Positions 45,156 to 54,373 of a stretch of 64,000 nt of DNA are shown here, piece by piece; positions within the stretch are counted from its first letter, which is position 1; the number at the start of each line of letters is the position of its first letter. The position numbers and the translations under genes are program-made. Under the pieces are notes generated by a model. It was not told the DNA's origin, made no database searches, and was given only the letters and a program-made list of their open reading frames with translations. Origin of the DNA: Corynebacterium matruchotii (lineage in GTDB: Bacteria; Actinomycetota; Actinomycetes; Mycobacteriales; Mycobacteriaceae); contig NZ_CP050134.2 of assembly GCF_011612265.2 (NCBI RefSeq), forward strand, positions 744,001-808,000, read 5' to 3'.

Positions 45156-46685
45156 CTAGTTGATGCAGCGTGGTCCGTTGCCGCCGGCATCAATGGTGGG
45201 GGAGGCGCTGTTTTTATCCATGGCAGTGCCCTCCTGACCGACCACGCCCGCCCCGGAGCCACTACTGTCGTCGGCGCTGGTGGGGCCAGCATAGTCTGCG
45301 GCGAGAACGACAGTGATGGTGCCATTGGTGAGCGTGGCGTCGGCAACAACCGGGAGTCCGCCTAATTCTTGGGCGATCGCTGCCGCTTCCTCGTTGGTTT
45401 CTTGCGGCGCCAAGACTTGCGACTGGCTGTAGGTGCCCACCTCGGCGTTGCCGGTATCGCCGACCGTGTAGCCCGCGCTCTTGAGGACGCTTGCCACGGT
45501 GGTGGCCAGCCCGGTGGTCCCCGAGGCGTTGAGTACCGTCACTGTCGAGGTTGCTGCGGGTTGTGCCGACGTGGTGGCGGCCGCGGTGGAGCTGCCCAGG
45601 TTCTCGTTGCCGCCCAGGAGCTGGTCAAAGAATTTATGCACCTGGCGGGGATCCACCGTCACCACAGATTCACCATTGTCGCCCGTGCCGTCAATAGAGG
45701 TCACGGGGATGGTATTGAATTTCACATTGCCGCCGGTCAGGTTAGACATTTGTACCGCCAGTTGGGAGAGGTCCCAGTTGCTGTCGAGGGTGAGTGACCG
45801 CTTGGCGGCGTCCTGGAGCTTCAGCAGCGTGCCGCCCTGCAACATGTTGGTCGAAAGTATCTTCGAAACCAGGGAGGCCATGTAGGCCTGCTGCCGCACG
45901 ATACGATCCAGGTCGCCGCGCGGTAAACCATGCCGTTGCCGCACGAACGCCAACCCCTGCGCCCCGTTGAGGACCTGCCTGCCGGCGGGGAAATTCGCCC
46001 CCGAAAACTCGTCGTTGACCGGGGCGTTGAGGCATACCTCGACCCCGCCCACGGCGTCGGTAAGCAGCACGAACCCTACCAGGCCGACCTCTGCGTAGTG
46101 GTCCACGCTAATGCCAGTCAGGTCGGAGATGGCATTGATGAGCCCGCGCTGGCCCGCGGCCTTGGCCTTGCGCTCCAGGCTGGGGCCCTCTTTCTCCCCC
46201 TCGGCGAGGAGTCGCTCCTTTTCGATGGCCTTGTGGCCGGAGTATACGCCGTTGATTTTGGTGTTCCCGATGTCATCGTCGTGAATATAGGTGTCGCGGG
46301 GGATAGAGATCGCAGTTGCCGATGACCCGTCGTTGGGGATGCGGATCACCATGATGGTGTCCGTGTTGTCCGCCTCCTCGTCGCCGGCGTGGAGCATTGC
46401 TATTTCCTCCGGGGTGAGGGGGTTGCCCTGCGCATCCGTGCGAGAATCATTGCCCACGAGCAAAACATCCATGGCGCCGTCGGGGGATCCGGCATTAAGC
46501 GGTATTGATGGCGAATCTATTTTTGGTATGAGGAAATACCCCACCCCGGCCACCACCAGCATGATGGCAGACAGCAGCGCAATAAGCGCCTTGACGGCGG
46601 GCGGGCCCTGCTGTCTAACGGCGGGGCCAACATTCGACCTAGATGACGAATTACGGGAATTACGGTGATGGGACGTAGCACTCAT
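45156..46685 (-). CDS. LytR-CpsA-Psr family cell-wall glycopolymer ligase
   Basis: A 509-aa membrane-anchored enzyme. A cytoplasmic Ser/Asn/Arg tail precedes one helix (about residues 33-53). The LCP domain follows with MDVLLVGNDSRTD, NTDTIMVIRIPNDG, the arginine motif ISIPRDTYI, INGVYSGHKA, and FVRQRHGLPRGDLDRIVRQQ. Residues about 385-470 form a LytR_C domain (STVTVLNASGTTGLATTVAS). In corynebacteria such proteins join arabinogalactan to peptidoglycan using polyprenyl-phosphate donors. It is convergent with the antiporter gene, with 7 bp between stops. Confidence 0.93.
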   Translation of the reverse strand: MSATSHHRNSRNSSSRSNVGPAVRQQGPPAVKALIALLSAIMLVVAGVGYFLIPKIDSPSIPLNAGSPDGAMDVLLVGNDSRTDAQGNPLTPEEIAMLHAGDEEADNTDTIMVIRIPNDGSSATAISIPRDTYIHDDDIGNTKINGVYSGHKAIEKERLLAEGEKEGPSLERKAKAAGQRGLINAISDLTGISVDHYAEVGLVGFVLLTDAVGGVEVCLNAPVNDEFSGANFPAGRQVLNGAQGLAFVRQRHGLPRGDLDRIVRQQAYMASLVSKILSTNMLQGGTLLKLQDAAKRSLTLDSNWDLSQLAVQMSNLTGGNVKFNTIPVTSIDGTGDNGESVVTVDPRQVHKFFDQLLGGNENLGSSTAAATTSAQPAATSTVTVLNASGTTGLATTVASVLKSAGYTVGDTGNAEVGTYSQSQVLAPQETNEEAAAIAQELGGLPVVADATLTNGTITVVLAADYAGPTSADDSSGSGAGVVGQEGTAMDKNSASPTIDAGGNGPRCIN

Positions 46686-46762
46686 ACTGATACCAGAGTA
46701 ACCAAATAGCCAGGGCTAGACCATGAGCTACCCACAGGTGTCGCCGTGGATATAGTGAAATC

Positions 46763-47320
46763 ATGGTAGATATGACGGAATCCGATAACCTGTTCGAAAC
46801 GATAGATGATGTGTATTGGCGTGCGACGGTTGGGGATATCATTGCCGCGCACTCCGACCCGCAGCACCCCCTTCAAGCCCTTGACCCGCAACGTTTTACG
46901 ACGGTGCACCGCGAGGTCACCGCGCTGCTCACCAGGGTTGCCACCACTATGGGCCGGTTTCGCCTCCGGGATCAGGTGCCCGTGCGCCCACCCGGCCGCC
47001 AGGTGGCGGTCCCGGTCACAGCTCCCGACACATCAGTCCTGGACCTGGTCGGTCAGCTGCGCGCCGACATCCGTAACCTGCGCACCCCGCATGACCGCTC
47101 GGAAATGAGCCGGCTCATGTCCCAGCATTCAGCCACTATCGACGTGCTGGCCCGCACCATCCGTGCCGCGGACGCGGACCATGCGCTGGCGCTCAAGGAA
47201 AGCGAAACCCGCAGGCTCCAAGCCCAGCGGTGGGAGCAGGCAGCTCGGCGAACCGCCCGATACTATGCGGCAGCCAGCCTTATCCTTGGTGTTGCGGTGG
47301 TGATGATGTGGCTGTTGTAG
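46763..47320 (+). CDS. Hypothetical tail-anchored protein
   Basis: A 185-aa protein, mostly charged helices (about residues 85-160 likely coiled coil: SRLMSQHSATIDVLARTIRA), with a single C-terminal membrane helix (YYAAASLILGVAVVMMWLL). No family recognised. TATAGT at 46751-46756 lies 6 nt before the ATG and there is no Shine-Dalgarno, so the mRNA is probably leaderless. It is divergent from the LCP gene and convergent with the Panacea-like gene, which lies 27 bp away. Confidence 0.65.
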   Translation: MVDMTESDNLFETIDDVYWRATVGDIIAAHSDPQHPLQALDPQRFTTVHREVTALLTRVATTMGRFRLRDQVPVRPPGRQVAVPVTAPDTSVLDLVGQLRADIRNLRTPHDRSEMSRLMSQHSATIDVLARTIRAADADHALALKESETRRLQAQRWEQAARRTARYYAAASLILGVAVVMMWLL

Positions 47321-47347
47321 CTGGTTGGTCACCTTTCGGGATAATTG

Positions 47348-47887
47348 CTAACGCGTAGCGAGCAACGCCAATGTGCCACCCCACGTCTTTTCTATTTTGG
47401 CTATGGCAGCTAATGCTGTTTCGAGAGAATAATTCTCGGGAATGAGAACTCCTGGTGGGCAGGAAGGCACATTCGGTGTGGAATGAAGCAGGTCGGTGAA
47501 TTCCTCCCGCATTGTCGTCACGCTCAATACTTCCTGGAAGTGTGCGTTATCGGGCAGGTTCCGCCGTGCCTCTTTCCACGCTTTACCTCGGCTGAGTCGA
47601 GACAGTTCGATAGAATCTTTATCCCCGTAGAAATCGACCACACTTTCTACAGTGTGCAGCTCGGTGTCCGTCAAGTTTGTGGAATCGCCGCCTGGCTTGC
47701 TTCGATCGCGCAGAGCAACAGGGACAGGACCGTTCGCCCATGCCTGTAATGGTTCCTGGAACAATAGGCAACCGGTCCAAGCGAGCTTCCACCCTTGGGA
47801 AAAATAGCAGAGTTTATAGAGCTTCATTGTGTCCACGGTTGGAACTAACTCCGTGATGTATTGACCCACGTCGTAAACATTTGCCAT
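47348..47887 (-). CDS. Panacea (SocA/DUF4065)-domain protein
   Basis: A 179-aa protein whose first 70 residues match the Panacea/SocA pattern: VYDVGQYITELVP...TMKLYKLCYFSQGW, FQEPLQAWANGPV. These domains act as chaperone-like antitoxins fused or linked to varied toxins, or as proteolytic adaptors. The C-terminal half (about 80-179) is not recognised. No obvious toxin lies beside it. The upstream neighbour is a membrane protease and the downstream one is a convergent tail-anchored protein. AAAGGAG lies before the ATG. Confidence 0.82.
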   Translation of the reverse strand: MANVYDVGQYITELVPTVDTMKLYKLCYFSQGWKLAWTGCLLFQEPLQAWANGPVPVALRDRSKPGGDSTNLTDTELHTVESVVDFYGDKDSIELSRLSRGKAWKEARRNLPDNAHFQEVLSVTTMREEFTDLLHSTPNVPSCPPGVLIPENYSLETALAAIAKIEKTWGGTLALLATR

Positions 47888-47951
47888 TGCTCAAACTCCT
47901 TTCCCGCTGTGCCGTTATGTGGTTAGTCTAGTGTTGAATAGACTCCACACA

Positions 47952-48620
47952 CTAGACAAGCAGGGTCATGATGACTATGGGCAGGTTATTGGCAATATGC
48001 AGCAGGCTCGACAACACAACATTACGGCCGGACAACACATAGACCAGGCCAAGCCCCAGGCCGGTGGCGGTGAAACTTACGGCGTTAATCCATTCGGATG
48101 CCACCAACGAATATACGTGGAACATGCCAAACAGCACGCTCGACACCACCAGCGACATCCAGGTAGGGGCGTGCTTCCCAAGGGAACCAATGAGGAACTG
48201 GCGGAAAAACAACTCCTCCACTATCGGCGCCGCAATCCCGATATACACCATGGACAGAATCAGCTGAACCAGGCTTGCCCGGGGTTGGGACAGCTCGCCG
48301 GTGTTTTGTGGGTCGGCGAGAGCAACACCGAAATAGTCGAAAAGGTATTGGGTGAGATACCCGACCGCCACGGTCAGGGCCAGGATCCCCAGGTAGCCAC
48401 CAACTACCATGGCGAACGATCGGGCCCGATGCTGCCACGCCCGACGGGCGGCATCGGCCAGCACCCGGCGGTAGGCCACCAGGGCGGCAATAACCACCAC
48501 AGCATACACGCCAGGCATGACCACGCTTGGGAGAACCGACCCCAGCAGCGGCCTCGACGCATAAACCAGCACAAAAACCCACGTGGCTATCGTGGTGACA
48601 TAACTCCGATCACTGACCAT
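47952..48620 (-). CDS. CPBP-family intramembrane metalloprotease
   Basis: A 222-aa membrane protein with about seven helices. The glutamate motif EELFFRQFL and the later HVYSLVAS and SSLLHIANN give the Glu-Glu, His and His-Asn residues of the CAAX/Abi (CPBP) family. Roles range from prenyl-protein processing to bacteriocin self-protection. A longer frame to GTG at 48722 would start inside the glnA terminator stem, so ATG at 48620 (MVSDRSYVTT) is preferred, although its ribosome-binding site is weak. It is 64 bp upstream of the Panacea-like gene on the same strand. Confidence 0.8.
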   Translation of the reverse strand: MVSDRSYVTTIATWVFVLVYASRPLLGSVLPSVVMPGVYAVVVIAALVAYRRVLADAARRAWQHRARSFAMVVGGYLGILALTVAVGYLTQYLFDYFGVALADPQNTGELSQPRASLVQLILSMVYIGIAAPIVEELFFRQFLIGSLGKHAPTWMSLVVSSVLFGMFHVYSLVASEWINAVSFTATGLGLGLVYVLSGRNVVLSSLLHIANNLPIVIMTLLV

Positions 48621-48694
48621 GCCCAAACGATACGCCGCATCCGACCACCCCAACGCGCGGGTGCGCCTATCCGGTCGGTCGTCGGAAAGGCACG

Positions 48695-48729
48695 GAAAAA
48701 CCAACGATGGCAGGTTCGCCACCGTTGGT
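48695..48729 (-). terminator. Terminator of glnA
   Basis: On the minus strand ACCAACGGTGGC pairs with GCCATCGTTGGT (one mismatch) over a 6-nt loop and is followed by TTTTT. It lies 20 bp after the glnA stop. Confidence 0.88.
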
Positions 48730-48734
48730 CACCG

Positions 48735-48745
48735 CGTCGACAAGC
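48735..48745 (+). repeat. CGTCGAHAAGC element between glnA and its terminator
   Basis: Exact copy (C form) 3 bp beyond the glnA stop codon. Orientation is opposite to glnA transcription. Confidence 0.8.
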
Positions 48746-48748
48746 AAA

Positions 48749-50182
48749 CTAGCAGTCGAAATACAGTTCGAACTCCTGTGGTGTGGGGCGCAACCGCACC
48801 GGATCAATCTCGTGATCGTACTTCAACTTGATATACGTATCGATCAGATCCTCGGTAAACACCCCATTATCAGTCAAGAAGTCATGGTTATCCGCCAACG
48901 CTTTCAGTGACTCCTCCAACGAACCCGGGGCCTGCGGAATCGACGCAGCCTCCTCCGGTGGCAACTCATACAAATCCTTATCCACCGGTGCGTGCGGCTC
49001 AATCCGGTTCTTAATACCGTCCAAACCAGCCAACATCATCGCCGCAAACCCGAAATACGGGTTCCCCGACGGGTCCGGCGCTCGGAACTCAATCCGCTTC
49101 GCCTTCGGATTCGAACCCGTGATCGGAATCCGCACCGCCGCCGACCGGTTCCGTTGCGAATACACCAAATTAATCGGTGCCTCAAACCCCGGCACCAACC
49201 GGTGATACGAATTCAATGTCGGGTTCGTAAACGCCAACACCGCCGCCGCATGGTGCAAAATGCCACCAATATAATAACGGGCGATATCCGACAGCCCCGC
49301 ATAGCCCGACTCGTCATGGAACAACGGTTTGCCGTCCTTCCACAACGACTGGTGCGCATGCATGCCCGAACCATTATCGCCAGCCAGCGGCTTCGGCATA
49401 AACGTTGCCGTCTTCCCATGCCGGAACGCCACATTCTTAATAATGTATTTAAACGTCTGCAAATCATCCGCAGCATGCAGCAGCGTATTGAACTTATAGT
49501 TGATCTCCTGCTGGCCCCCACCAACCTCATGGTGGAACCGCTCTAAATCAAACCCACACTCCAACAACACCTGGACCATATTATCCCGCACATCTTCCGC
49601 CTTATCGTACGGCGGCAACGGGAAATACCCACCCTTCATCCGGGTCTTATAGCCCAGATTCGGCTCCCCATTGAGCTCGTGTTTCTTCCCCCGATTCCAC
49701 CAGCCCTCAACCGAATCCACCTCATAGAACCCGGCATGCGCATCCGTGGAATACCGCACCGAATCAAACAGGTAAAACTCGGCCTCCGCACCAAAGAAAC
49801 ACGTGTCCGCAATACCCGTCGACGCCAAATACTCCTCAGCCTTCAACGCCACCGTCCGCGGATCCCGGCTAAACGGCTCCTGCGTAAACGGATCCACCAC
49901 AAAAAACTTGATATTCAACGTTTTCGCCGCCCGGAACGGATCCACCTGCGCCGTCGCTAAATCCGCAATCAGATTCATGTCCGACTCGTCAATGCTGGTA
50001 AACCCGCGAATAGACGAACCATCAAAAGCTAAACCATCAGTCAACGCGTCTGCATCAAGAATATGGGCCGGGATAGTGAAATGCTGTTCCGTGCCAGGCA
50101 CATCAGTGAATCGAATGTCAATGAACTCGACATTCTCGTCTTGAATAAACTTCAGCGCCTCATCGGCGGAATGAAAGGCCAC
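48749..50182 (-). CDS. glnA: Glutamine synthetase type I (GlnA)
   Basis: A 477-aa ATP-dependent enzyme joining ammonium to glutamate. Motifs: [18 protein letters not shown], metal ligands in [11 protein letters not shown] and [34 protein letters not shown], the glutamate site [21 protein letters not shown], and the adenylylation tyrosine in [11 protein letters not shown] (near residue 408). The last makes it the target of GlnE in this window. The start is GTG at 50182 with GAGGAG 6 nt upstream. A strong terminator follows, so it is monocistronic. AmtR control is known in C. glutamicum, but I could not find a convincing AmtR site here. Confidence 0.97.
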   Translation of the reverse strand: MAFHSADEALKFIQDENVEFIDIRFTDVPGTEQHFTIPAHILDADALTDGLAFDGSSIRGFTSIDESDMNLIADLATAQVDPFRAAKTLNIKFFVVDPFTQEPFSRDPRTVALKAEEYLASTGIADTCFFGAEAEFYLFDSVRYSTDAHAGFYEVDSVEGWWNRGKKHELNGEPNLGYKTRMKGGYFPLPPYDKAEDVRDNMVQVLLECGFDLERFHHEVGGGQQEINYKFNTLLHAADDLQTFKYIIKNVAFRHGKTATFMPKPLAGDNGSGMHAHQSLWKDGKPLFHDESGYAGLSDIARYYIGGILHHAAAVLAFTNPTLNSYHRLVPGFEAPINLVYSQRNRSAAVRIPITGSNPKAKRIEFRAPDPSGNPYFGFAAMMLAGLDGIKNRIEPHAPVDKDLYELPPEEAASIPQAPGSLEESLKALADNHDFLTDNGVFTEDLIDTYIKLKYDHEIDPVRLRPTPQEFELYFDC

Positions 50183-50311
50183 GATTACTCCTCAAAAAAT
50201 TCTGGCAGTACCACCCCATGGTAACCTACTTTCTATAGTGCGACCAATAAAATATTTGGCCTTATCGCCGCCAGTTAAAGAATAATCCCCAAAACAGCTA
50301 CATTATTAACC

Positions 50312-50797
50312 ATGGCAAAACGTGACCGCAGCACTGGCCGCACCTGGCTCGACGGCCCAACAATCCCCGCTCCCTACGACGACGACACGCCCGCCAAATG
50401 GCCCGGCGAAAAACTCGGCCTTCCCCAAACCGGACCCGGCGCCCTCGCATCCGTCGCCCGCCGCGCCGGGGGAGTGGCCATCGACTGGGTAATCTGCTGG
50501 ATCGTCGCCGGATTCCTCCACATGTTCACCACCTACCTTGGTGACACCGCCACCTTAACCCTCATGCTGTTTGTGATCCTCGGCATTATCAGCGTTGCCC
50601 TATTCGCCCGCACCCCCGGCCAGGCGCTGCTCGGCATGGGGGTGGCCCGCGTCGACCAGCGTGACCAGCGGGTTGGTCTCGCCCGGGCCGCGGCCCGCAC
50701 CCTGCTCACCATTTTTGTGCTCCCCGCCGCCATGGTCGACACCGACGGGCGCGGCATGCACGACCGTGCCACCGGCACCGCGGTCATCCTCGGGTGA
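50312..50797 (+). CDS. RDD-family membrane protein
   Basis: A 161-aa protein. A soluble N-terminus (about 45 residues) starts MAKRDRSTGRTWLDGPTIPA. The RDD domain follows: ASVARRAGGVAIDWVICWIV in the first helix, then a second helix near residues 75-98, TPGQALLGMGVARVD, and a third near 125-140. RDD proteins are small membrane proteins of unclear transport role. Their position divergent from glnA is conserved in mycobacteria (Rv2219A). TACATTAT ends 5 nt before the ATG with no Shine-Dalgarno. Confidence 0.88.
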   Translation: MAKRDRSTGRTWLDGPTIPAPYDDDTPAKWPGEKLGLPQTGPGALASVARRAGGVAIDWVICWIVAGFLHMFTTYLGDTATLTLMLFVILGIISVALFARTPGQALLGMGVARVDQRDQRVGLARAAARTLLTIFVLPAAMVDTDGRGMHDRATGTAVILG

Positions 50798-50839
50798 TCG
50801 GCGCTTACAGGCGGGTCCCTCGGGAGGGCGTCGGCAAGC

Positions 50840-51613
50840 CTACTTGCCCTTGTTCTGCCGTTCCGCGTGCCGACGCGCCCGCCGGTTCATGCCCGACATC
50901 TTTGCCTGCGCCCCCTTGGGCAGCGGGCCGCGGGGCAGGCCCTGACGGTTCTGGTCCGCCGCATCCATGGCCTCAATGCGGGCCGCAATCTCGTGCACGT
51001 CCTCTTTCTTGTACTTGCGCTCCATCCTCATCAACCGGCTCTGCAACTTCCGCAATGGCACCTGGTCCTCGCCATCGCCCACAATAATCGTGTTGATCGG
51101 CACCCCGGGCGCCAACCTACGCAACCGCTTCTGCTGCTGCTGGAAGAGCGGGCGCAGCCGGTGCGGTTCGCCCTCGCCAACCAGCACAATGCCGCCCACA
51201 CCAATCACCCGGTGCACAATATCCATCTGCGTGTTATAGGCCACGGCCGACTTGGTGCGCCAGGCCATGCCCACCCCTTCCCGCATGTTCTCCAGTGCCC
51301 AGCCCGCGGCACCCGGCTGGCCGGCCGCCTGGTTGTACACATTATTCTGCAACCGACGGCTGAAAATCCACAACGCTATCGCAACACCTAAAAGCAGGCC
51401 GGTGACCAGCATGAGCCACTGGCCCCTCCACAGCAACCCAATCAGGAAAAATAGCACCCCTGTGCCAATAACGGCCAGCAGCATGAGCGGCACAAGCTTA
51501 GAGTCCTGCTTCCGCTGCATTTGGAACGCCTGCCACAATTGCGCCCAATTTTCTTTCCGCCGCGCCCGCTTCGCCGCGCGCTCTTCCTTCTTCGCGTTTT
51601 TATCCTCAGCCAT
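50840..51613 (-). CDS. DUF4191 membrane protein
   Basis: A 257-aa protein. The N-terminus is very basic with helices (KKEERAAKRARRKENWAQLW). Two membrane helices lie at about residues 42-60 and 66-85. The cytoplasmic part has WALENMREGVGMAWRTKSAV, HRVIGVGGIVLVGEGEPHRL and VPLRKLQSRL, typical of DUF4191 (Rv2219). Function unknown. It stands next to lipA in many actinobacteria, as here. ATG at 51613 follows TATTGT by 7 nt with no Shine-Dalgarno, so it is probably leaderless. Confidence 0.9.
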   Translation of the reverse strand: MAEDKNAKKEERAAKRARRKENWAQLWQAFQMQRKQDSKLVPLMLLAVIGTGVLFFLIGLLWRGQWLMLVTGLLLGVAIALWIFSRRLQNNVYNQAAGQPGAAGWALENMREGVGMAWRTKSAVAYNTQMDIVHRVIGVGGIVLVGEGEPHRLRPLFQQQQKRLRRLAPGVPINTIIVGDGEDQVPLRKLQSRLMRMERKYKKEDVHEIAARIEAMDAADQNRQGLPRGPLPKGAQAKMSGMNRRARRHAERQNKGK

Positions 51614-51800
51614 GGTCAATACAATAGCCTATGAAAAACCCTAGGTCAGAATAATGCAGCAAACCTGCGCGCCACTGGGTCGGCCACGTCAAACATCCGC
51701 CACCCGCCCAACCGGTGCGGCAGGTCCGACAACGGCAAAATGTGAATCGGACGAGCTAGGATTGGCACCCCAAACACCAAGGCCCGATCGGGGACGGCAC

Positions 51801-51833
51801 GAAAAAACCAGCCAGCACCACGACTGGCTGGTT
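51801..51833 (-). terminator. Terminator of the lipB-lipA unit
   Basis: AACCAGCCAG and CTGGCTGGTT (51806-51815 and 51824-51833) pair perfectly over an 8-nt loop. On the minus strand TTTTTT follows. It lies 50 bp after the lipA stop. Confidence 0.93.
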
Positions 51834-51882
51834 CACGCCGGCACACCCAGCGGGGCCGACCCGGCTCACGCCGCGGAAAAAC

Positions 51883-52932
51883 CTACCGCGACGTCGACAC
51901 CGGTGTGTCCTGGGACGCACCATAGCGTTCCAGCAACGTGGAAGCCTCCTGCGCCGTCGACACATGCGCGTTCTTTGCTAAATGCCGCAAATTCTCCGGC
52001 AGCGGCAACCCCCGGGCCTCCATCGCCTGCGCATACAACTTGCCCGCCCGATACGACGACCGCACCAACGGGCCCGACATCACCGCGCCGAAACCAAGCT
52101 CTAATGCGAAATCCCGATGCTCAATAAACTCCTCCGGCTTCACCCACCGGTCAATCGGGTGGAACCTTGGGCCCGGCCGCAAATACTGGGTAATCGTCAA
52201 AATGTCGCACCCGGCCGAATGCAAATCCATGAGCGCATCCCGAATCTCCTCCGGGGTCTCACCCATGCCCAAAATCAGATTCGACTTAGTAATAAGACCA
52301 AAATCCCTAGCCTGCCGAATCACATCCAGGGAACGGTCATACCGGAACGCCGGCCGGATCCGCTTAAAAATCCGTGGTACCGTCTCTAGATTATGGGCAA
52401 ACACCTCCGGGCGTGCCTCAAACACCTCATGCAATAAATCCGGCTTGCCCGAAAAATCCGGGGTGAGGTTCTCCACGCCAGTATTCGGATTCAGCGCATG
52501 AATCTGCCGCACCACCTCGGCATAGAGCCAAGCGCCCTCATCGTCTAAATCATCCCGGGTCACGCCGGTAATCGTGGAATAATTCAGGCCCATTTCCTTG
52601 ACCGACTCCGCCACCCGGCGCGGCTCATCCCGGTCTAACGGTTCCGGCTTCGCCGAATTAATCTGGCAGAAATCGCACCGGCGGGAACAATTCGCCCCAC
52701 CGATTAAAAACGTGGCCTCCCGGGATTCCCAACACTCGTGAATATTGGGGCACCCCGCCTCCTGGCACACGGTGTGCAGGCTCGAACCCGACACTCGTTT
52801 TTTAATGTCCTGGTATTCCGGGCCGGTTTTGACCGTGGTGCGGATCCACCGTGGCTTGTTTTCAATGGGGGTTTCAGAATTTCGTACTTCTACTCGGAGT
52901 AATTTGCGTCCATTGGGGGCTGCTGTAGTCAC
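51883..52932 (-). CDS. lipA: Lipoyl synthase
   Basis: A 349-aa radical-SAM enzyme inserting two sulfurs into octanoyl groups on lipoyl domains. The auxiliary 4Fe-4S cluster motif is [12 protein letters not shown], and the radical-SAM CxxxCxxC is [42 protein letters not shown] and the C-terminal [17 protein letters not shown] match the family. Length equals C. glutamicum LipA (348). The start is GTG at 52932 ([13 protein letters not shown]), with a GGGTGTGGG stretch upstream. The frame stays open to 53016 without support. It lies 90 bp after lipB on the same strand. Confidence 0.97.
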   Translation of the reverse strand: MTTAAPNGRKLLRVEVRNSETPIENKPRWIRTTVKTGPEYQDIKKRVSGSSLHTVCQEAGCPNIHECWESREATFLIGGANCSRRCDFCQINSAKPEPLDRDEPRRVAESVKEMGLNYSTITGVTRDDLDDEGAWLYAEVVRQIHALNPNTGVENLTPDFSGKPDLLHEVFEARPEVFAHNLETVPRIFKRIRPAFRYDRSLDVIRQARDFGLITKSNLILGMGETPEEIRDALMDLHSAGCDILTITQYLRPGPRFHPIDRWVKPEEFIEHRDFALELGFGAVMSGPLVRSSYRAGKLYAQAMEARGLPLPENLRHLAKNAHVSTAQEASTLLERYGASQDTPVSTSR

Positions 52933-53022
52933 GCCCCACACCCTACTACCAATTGCGAAATGTGTCGAAATAAACAAAATCCTTATAATGTTGCCAATAA
53001 TTGGCTGGTGGCCCATCGTTGG

Positions 53023-53778
53023 TTACCGGCGCGGCAGCCCCTTGGTTGGGTCGGGTGCCGAATCAAATGTGTGATCCGCAACCACTAGCCGGCCCGAAAA
53101 GGCGTCGTCAAGTGCCTGCAATGTGGGTTGGATCATTTCCGCCACCGAAACATCCCGGTCGAGTTCGCGGCTGAGCGTGGTCACGCCCGCGTCGGAAATG
53201 CCGCATGGAATAATGTGCTCGTAGAACTCTAGGGTGTTGTCGCAGTTGAGCGCCAACCCGTGCATGGTCACCCCGTGCGTGATCCGAATCCCCAGGGCGG
53301 CAATCTTCCGGTGCTCCGCCGGGGTCGCGCCGGGCACCCACACGCCGGAGCGTCCGTCGATGCGGCCCGCGGTGGTCACTCCGGCCTGGCGGACCACTTG
53401 GATGAGGGCTTCTTCGACGCGGCGCACGTAATCCACCACGTCGATGGGGTCCGCCAGCTTGATGATGGGGTATGCCACCAATTGGCCGGGGCCGTGCCAG
53501 GTGATGCGGCCGCCCCGGTCCACGTCGATGACCGGCAGCCCGTTCGTGGGTCGATCTTCCGGCTGGGTGCGTTTGCCGGCCGTGTAGATGCTGGGGTGTT
53601 CCAGCACGATGATGGTGTCGCCGATGTCGCCGCGCGCCCGCTGTGCCGCCAGGTCGGCCTGCATGTCCCACGCCGCGAGATAATCCACCGTGCCCAGCAG
53701 CTGGACCGCGATGGGGGAGTCGTTGTCCTGGCGAATGGATTGGTCGGCGGGGAAAAATGGTTGGCGGGGCGCGGTCAT
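53023..53778 (-). CDS. lipB: Octanoyltransferase
   Basis: A 251-aa enzyme moving octanoate from ACP to lipoyl-domain lysines, the first step of lipoate synthesis. Seen: [58 protein letters not shown] with the catalytic lysine in the [11 protein letters not shown] run, and the catalytic cysteine in [18 protein letters not shown] at 53778 with AGGAG 7 nt upstream sets the start. An open frame reaches 54036 but overlaps gcvH and hairpins. The ACP at 6475 is a possible donor. Confidence 0.96.
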   Translation of the reverse strand: MTAPRQPFFPADQSIRQDNDSPIAVQLLGTVDYLAAWDMQADLAAQRARGDIGDTIIVLEHPSIYTAGKRTQPEDRPTNGLPVIDVDRGGRITWHGPGQLVAYPIIKLADPIDVVDYVRRVEEALIQVVRQAGVTTAGRIDGRSGVWVPGATPAEHRKIAALGIRITHGVTMHGLALNCDNTLEFYEHIIPCGISDAGVTTLSRELDRDVSVAEMIQPTLQALDDAFSGRLVVADHTFDSAPDPTKGLPRR

Positions 53779-53821
53779 GTGTGACTCCTTGTGGTCGGGT
53801 GGTGCGGTGGTGCTGGGCAGG

Positions 53822-53832
53822 GCTTTTCGACG
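53822..53832 (-). repeat. CGTCGAHAAGC element upstream of lipB
   Basis: Exact copy (A form, minus strand) 44 bp before the lipB start. Confidence 0.75.
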
Positions 53833-53847
53833 GATTCCCATGGCGAA

Positions 53848-53917
53848 GCGCCTTAAGACCCGCAGGGGAGGGGTGCTTAAGGCGCAATGCATTAGTGAAA
53901 CCTTATATTTAAGGTTT
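53848..53917. other. Two tandem inverted repeats between gcvH and lipB
   Basis: GCGCCTTAAG/CTTAAGGCGC (53848-53857, 53876-53885) and AAACCTTA-TATT-TAAGGTTT (53898-53917) are both perfect. They fill most of the gcvH-lipB gap. They could end the gcv transcript or regulate lipB. T-runs are weak. Confidence 0.65.
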
Positions 53918-53935
53918 ATGGTTGGGGGTTTGAGG

Positions 53936-54322
53936 TTAGATGCCGTTCTTTTCGGCGTATTCGGCGGCGGTGAGCAGCGGGCCCACCTCAGTGACCTCAA
54001 CCTCGAACAGCCAGCCGGCGGTGAACGGGTCACCATTGATGATGGCGCAGTCGTCCAAGACCTCCTGGTTCACCGCGGTGACCGTGCCCGTGACCGGGGA
54101 ATACAGGTCGGACACGGACTTGGTGGATTCCACCTCACCGCAGGTTTCGCCGGCCTCCACGGAGTCGCCCACCTGCGGCAGGTCGGCGAATACGATCTCG
54201 CCCAGCCGGTCGGTGGCGACGGACGTGATGCCCACCTTCACCTTGGCGCCCACGGCCTTGTCGGCGGTGGTGTCGATCCATTCGTGATCGTCGGAGTAGG
54301 AATAATTCTCAGGCAATGACAT
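53936..54322 (-). CDS. gcvH: Glycine cleavage system H protein
   Basis: A 128-aa carrier that shuttles the aminomethyl group on a lipoyl arm. The lipoylation lysine lies in [15 protein letters not shown] (near residue 68). DDHEWI at the N-terminus and AGWLFEVEV at the C-terminus are family standards. AAAGG precedes the ATG by 8 nt. It is last of gcvP-gcvT-gcvH on the minus strand and directly precedes lipB and lipA, the enzymes that build its cofactor. Confidence 0.97.
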   Translation of the reverse strand: MSLPENYSYSDDHEWIDTTADKAVGAKVKVGITSVATDRLGEIVFADLPQVGDSVEAGETCGEVESTKSVSDLYSPVTGTVTAVNQEVLDDCAIINGDPFTAGWLFEVEVTEVGPLLTAAEYAEKNGI

Positions 54323-54373
54323 AGGGGGAGCCTTTCAAAAGTAGATGATTCTGGTTGGGATTCTAGCTGGTCG

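Noticed and set aside
48621-48722. N-terminal extension of the CPBP protease to GTG 48722
   Set aside because: It would start inside the stem of the glnA terminator and has no ribosome-binding site.
50183-50311. AmtR-type operator upstream of glnA
   Set aside because: CTATAG is present near 50233, but the second half-site is missing. The match is too weak to call.
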